Shown here in pieces: positions 14,368 through 16,708 of a stretch of 16,708 nucleotides of DNA (within the stretch, counting starts at the first letter, position 1; each line of letters opens with the position of its first letter). The notes beneath the pieces were generated by a model. It did no database searches, had not been told where the DNA came from, and worked only from the letters and a program-made list of their open reading frames with translations. Source of the stretch: an uncultured Gammaproteobacteria bacterium (GTDB taxonomy: Bacteria; Pseudomonadota; Gammaproteobacteria; GCA-2729495); contig CAMYJV010000038.1 of NCBI GenBank assembly GCA_947258805.1, positions 37,442 to 54,149 on the forward strand, in the 5' to 3' direction. Both the position numbers and the translations under genes were made by a program.

Positions 14368-15113
14368 GGCTGCGCCCCGTCAGCCGGCAGGTGGCTGCGC
14401 TGCGCGCGAATGAATTGTGAGACAAAGGCGTTTGCCGGGGCCTGCAGCATGTCGTCGAGGCGGCCGCGCTGCACGATGCTCCCGGCGCGCATCAGTACGA
14501 TCTGGTCGCCGAGAAACGCAGCCTCGGCAAGGTCGTGGGTCACCATCACCACCGTTTTTCCCAGCCGGGCAAAGATTTCGCGCAGATCCTGCTGCAGGTC
14601 GAAACGAATCATCGGATCGAGGGCGCCGAGGGGTTCGTCGAGCAACAGCACTTCGGGGTCGAGCATCAGCGCGCGCATCAGGCCCACGCGCTGGTTCTGG
14701 CCGCCGGACAGCTCGGCCGGATAGCGGTCCAGGCAGTCGGTGGGGAAGTGTGTCAGATCGGCGAGCCCCGCCACGCGGCTATCGATCTCCTCACCGGCCC
14801 TGCCCAGGTATCCGGCCATCAGGCTGATGTTCTGCCGGGCCGTCAGGTGCGGAAACAGGCCGCCATCCTGCACCACGTAGCCCACGCGCCGGCGTATTTC
14901 CATCACGTTGGCTGTCGTCAGCGCCTGATCATCGAACACAACGCTGCCCCTGTCAGGAACCGCGAGCCCGATCAGGATTCTCAGCAAGGTCGTCTTGCCG
15001 CAGCCGGACGGGCCGATCAGCACGGTGGTCTGGCCGCGCGGGATGTCGAGGCTGACATCCTCCAGTGCGCGGACCTGGGCGTAGTGTCTTGAAATGCCGG
15101 TAAGCCGAAACAT
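14364..15113 (-). CDS. ABC transporter ATP-binding protein, osmoprotectant (glycine betaine/choline) type
   Basis: This 249-aa ATPase of an importer has Walker A GPSGCGKTTLLR (about 33-44), a Q-loop in GYVVQDGGLFPHLT, the signature LSGGQNQRVGLMRAL, Walker B VLLLDEPLGALD and the switch His in VMVTHDLAEA. All are intact. The sequence resembles OpuBA/YehX-like ATPases of compatible-solute uptake systems; GYVVQDGGLFPHLTARQNI is typical. It lacks the C-terminal CBS domains found in ProV/OpuAA, consistent with the shorter OpuB/Yeh class. The ATG at 15113 has no obvious Shine-Dalgarno. The downstream gene, which should encode the permease, is a 52-codon stub, so this ATPase probably has no local membrane partner. 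It is divergent from the FdhF/YdeP-like gene. Confidence 0.88.
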   Translation of the reverse strand: MFRLTGISRHYAQVRALEDVSLDIPRGQTTVLIGPSGCGKTTLLRILIGLAVPDRGSVVFDDQALTTANVMEIRRRVGYVVQDGGLFPHLTARQNISLMAGYLGRAGEEIDSRVAGLADLTHFPTDCLDRYPAELSGGQNQRVGLMRALMLDPEVLLLDEPLGALDPMIRFDLQQDLREIFARLGKTVVMVTHDLAEAAFLGDQIVLMRAGSIVQRGRLDDMLQAPANAFVSQFIRAQRSHLPADGAQP

Positions 15114-15215
15114 GAGATTTCGAGACCAGAACGCGGTGAGTCTAAGCGATTGGCGACGCTTTCTCCTGCCGGTGGACGATGCCAGCCGGTTGACCGCAGG
15201 TTAAGCTTCCCGGCG

Positions 15216-16708
15216 ATGGACAGCGGAGCCTCAGTGAAGCCTGCCAATCGCAAAGCCACCGTGGGTGGTGGCGCAAAAAAGGTGCTGTACACGCTGCAGA
15301 CCGCGCAGCGGATCGGGTTGAAGAACACCGCCAAGGCTTTGCGGGCTAACAATACGTGCAAGGCCTGCGGGCTGGGCATGGGCGGGCAGCGTGGCGGCAT
15401 GGTGAACGAACTCGGGGAATTCCCGGCCGTCTGCAACAAGAGCCTGCAGGCCCAGTCCACGGACATTCAGCCACCGATCCCCGACGTGGTGTTCCATCAC
15501 CCGCTGCACGAGTTGCGGGAGCTCGACGGCTACGAGCTGGAGCATCTCGGCCGGCTCGGGTTACCCATCTACAAGGCCGCGGGCGGCGACCGCTACCAGC
15601 CCGTGGACTGGGACTTCGCGATGAACCGTGCGGCCAGGGTGCTGCGGGCTACGGATCCCGGTCGCAGCTTCTTCTATTCCTCGGGCCGTTCGTCCAACGA
15701 AGCCGGCTTCCTGCTGCAGCTCTTCGCGCGGCTGTATGGCACCAATAACGTCAATAACTGTTCTTACTATTGCCACCAGGCCACCAGCGTAGCCCTGGGC
15801 AATACCATCGGCACCGGCACGTCCACCGTGGAGCTGGCCGACCTGACCGGCTGCGACATGCTGATCCTGGTCGGTGCGAACCCGGCTTCCAATCACCCGC
15901 GCCTGATTCACCAGCTGACGGCCATCCGGGACCGCGGCGGCGACGTGGTCGTGATTAACCCGCTACTCGAGTCGGGGCTGGTGCGTTTCGCGGTGCCGAA
16001 GAGTGCGCGGTCCATGCTGAGCGGTGGCAGCTGGATTGCGTCCGATTACCTGCAGCCGCGCATCGGTGCGGACGTGGCTCTGTTCAAGGGCCTCGCGAAG
16101 GCCGTGCTGGAGGCCGGGGCGGAGGACGCCGCATTCATCGCCGATCACGTCAGTGGTTACGACGCGTTCCGGGCAGATCTGCAGGCCGCCAGCTGGGACG
16201 AGATTTGTGCCCGCTGCGGGATCGCGCAGGCGGAGATCGAGCGAGTCGCCGCCCGTTATTGTCGCGCTGAACGGGCGATTATCGCGTGGGGCATGGGTAT
16301 GACCCATCACGCCAACGGCGTCGAGAACATCGAGGCGCTGGCTAACCTCGCCTTGCTGCGCGGCATGGTGGGCAAACGATTCGCGGGCCTTTTGCCGCTG
16401 CGCGGGCACAGCAACATCCAGGGTATCGGCACGGTGGGCGTGAAACCGGTGCTGCCCGAGGAAACCTGTGCGCGTATTGAAAACGAACTCGGTGTGACGC
16501 TGCCGCGCCAGCCGGGCTTCGACACGATGGCGGCCACGGAGGCGGCTGCTGCCGGTCGGATAGACGCTGCCGTGATCATGGGCGGTAACCTCTATGGCGC
16601 GAACCCCGATGCGGCCTGGGTCGAGCGGGCGCTGGATCGCATCGGCTTCAAGCTGTTCATGACCACGACCCTGAACCGGGGGCATATCTGCGGTGTAGAT
16701 ACGGGTGA
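15216..16708 (+). CDS. FdhF/YdeP-type molybdopterin oxidoreductase (formate dehydrogenase alpha-like), C-terminus cut by window edge
   Basis: The frame is open from the ATG at 15216 to the right edge (497 codons); family members are about 750 aa. An N-terminal iron-sulfur segment contains Cys48, Cys51 and Cys73 (NTCKACGLGMGGQRGGMVNE ... FPAVC). It has only three cysteines: Met55 occupies the place of the third Cys of the classical CxxCxxxC. The molybdenum-ligand region NNCSYYCHQATSVALG has Cys186-His187 where formate dehydrogenase H has Sec-His. Further DMSO-reductase-family marks are LILVGANPASNHPRLIHQL, IIAWGMGMTHHANGVENIEA and PLRGHSNIQGIGTVG. There is no Tat signal, so it is cytoplasmic. 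YdeP in E. coli is linked to acid resistance; the substrate here is unknown. No Shine-Dalgarno is evident and the start could differ slightly. Confidence 0.9.
   Translation, partial: MDSGASVKPANRKATVGGGAKKVLYTLQTAQRIGLKNTAKALRANNTCKACGLGMGGQRGGMVNELGEFPAVCNKSLQAQSTDIQPPIPDVVFHHPLHELRELDGYELEHLGRLGLPIYKAAGGDRYQPVDWDFAMNRAARVLRATDPGRSFFYSSGRSSNEAGFLLQLFARLYGTNNVNNCSYYCHQATSVALGNTIGTGTSTVELADLTGCDMLILVGANPASNHPRLIHQLTAIRDRGGDVVVINPLLESGLVRFAVPKSARSMLSGGSWIASDYLQPRIGADVALFKGLAKAVLEAGAEDAAFIADHVSGYDAFRADLQAASWDEICARCGIAQAEIERVAARYCRAERAIIAWGMGMTHHANGVENIEALANLALLRGMVGKRFAGLLPLRGHSNIQGIGTVGVKPVLPEETCARIENELGVTLPRQPGFDTMAATEAAAAGRIDAAVIMGGNLYGANPDAAWVERALDRIGFKLFMTTTLNRGHICGVDTG

Overview
The window is GC-rich, densely coded, and about 16.7 kb long. 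It looks like chromosomal DNA from a gammaproteobacterium, possibly an uncultured or marine lineage. The evidence is a DUF3313 lipoprotein, several type II (outer-membrane-type) lipoproteins, a proteobacterial MscL, an IorB-type molybdoenzyme and short, partly overlapping operons. That placement is inference. I see no rRNA, tRNA, CRISPR array, transposase or phage gene.

Layout. (1) 1-3251, minus strand: a secretable-looking SDR oxidoreductase, then a CoA ligase of the oxalyl-CoA synthetase (AAE3/Pcs60) type, then a ketopantoate-reductase-family protein that runs off the left edge. The last two are 6 bp apart and form an operon. (2) 3437-7153, plus strand: a complete three-subunit xanthine-oxidase-family enzyme in the order FAD subunit, [2Fe-2S] subunit, molybdopterin subunit, with overlapping reading frames. 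The FAD subunit carries the extra four-cysteine loop that marks 4-hydroxybenzoyl-CoA reductase, but the molybdopterin subunit has a changed active-site segment. A CpcT/CpeT-like lipoprotein follows. (3) 7901-10177, minus strand: a Tat-exported IorB-like molybdenum hydroxylase with no small [2Fe-2S] partner beside it. It converges on the lipoprotein, and the two share the stop tetranucleotide CTAG. (4) 10381-13070, plus strand: a cysteine-rich lipoprotein, an alpha/beta hydrolase whose 5' end looks damaged or mis-started, and a DUF3313 lipoprotein. (5) 13071-15113, minus strand: an osmotic-stress block with an osmoprotectant-type ABC ATPase, a 52-residue permease-like fragment, an Ala/Met-rich LEA-like lipoprotein, and mscL with its intrinsic terminator. 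(6) 15216 to the right edge, plus strand: the N-terminal two-thirds or so of an FdhF/YdeP-type molybdopterin oxidoreductase.

Two themes stand out. Three unrelated molybdopterin enzyme systems lie within 16 kb: HCR-like, IorB-like and FdhF/YdeP-like. A cluster of envelope/osmotic genes also shows signs of transporter decay. The CoA ligase and the HCR-like enzyme sit in divergent operons and could form one aromatic or acyl-CoA pathway, but nothing in the sequence fixes the substrate. I did not find a clearly new defence or mobile system. The most unusual items are the divergent HCR-like enzyme, the orphan IorB, the startless hydrolase and the permease remnant.
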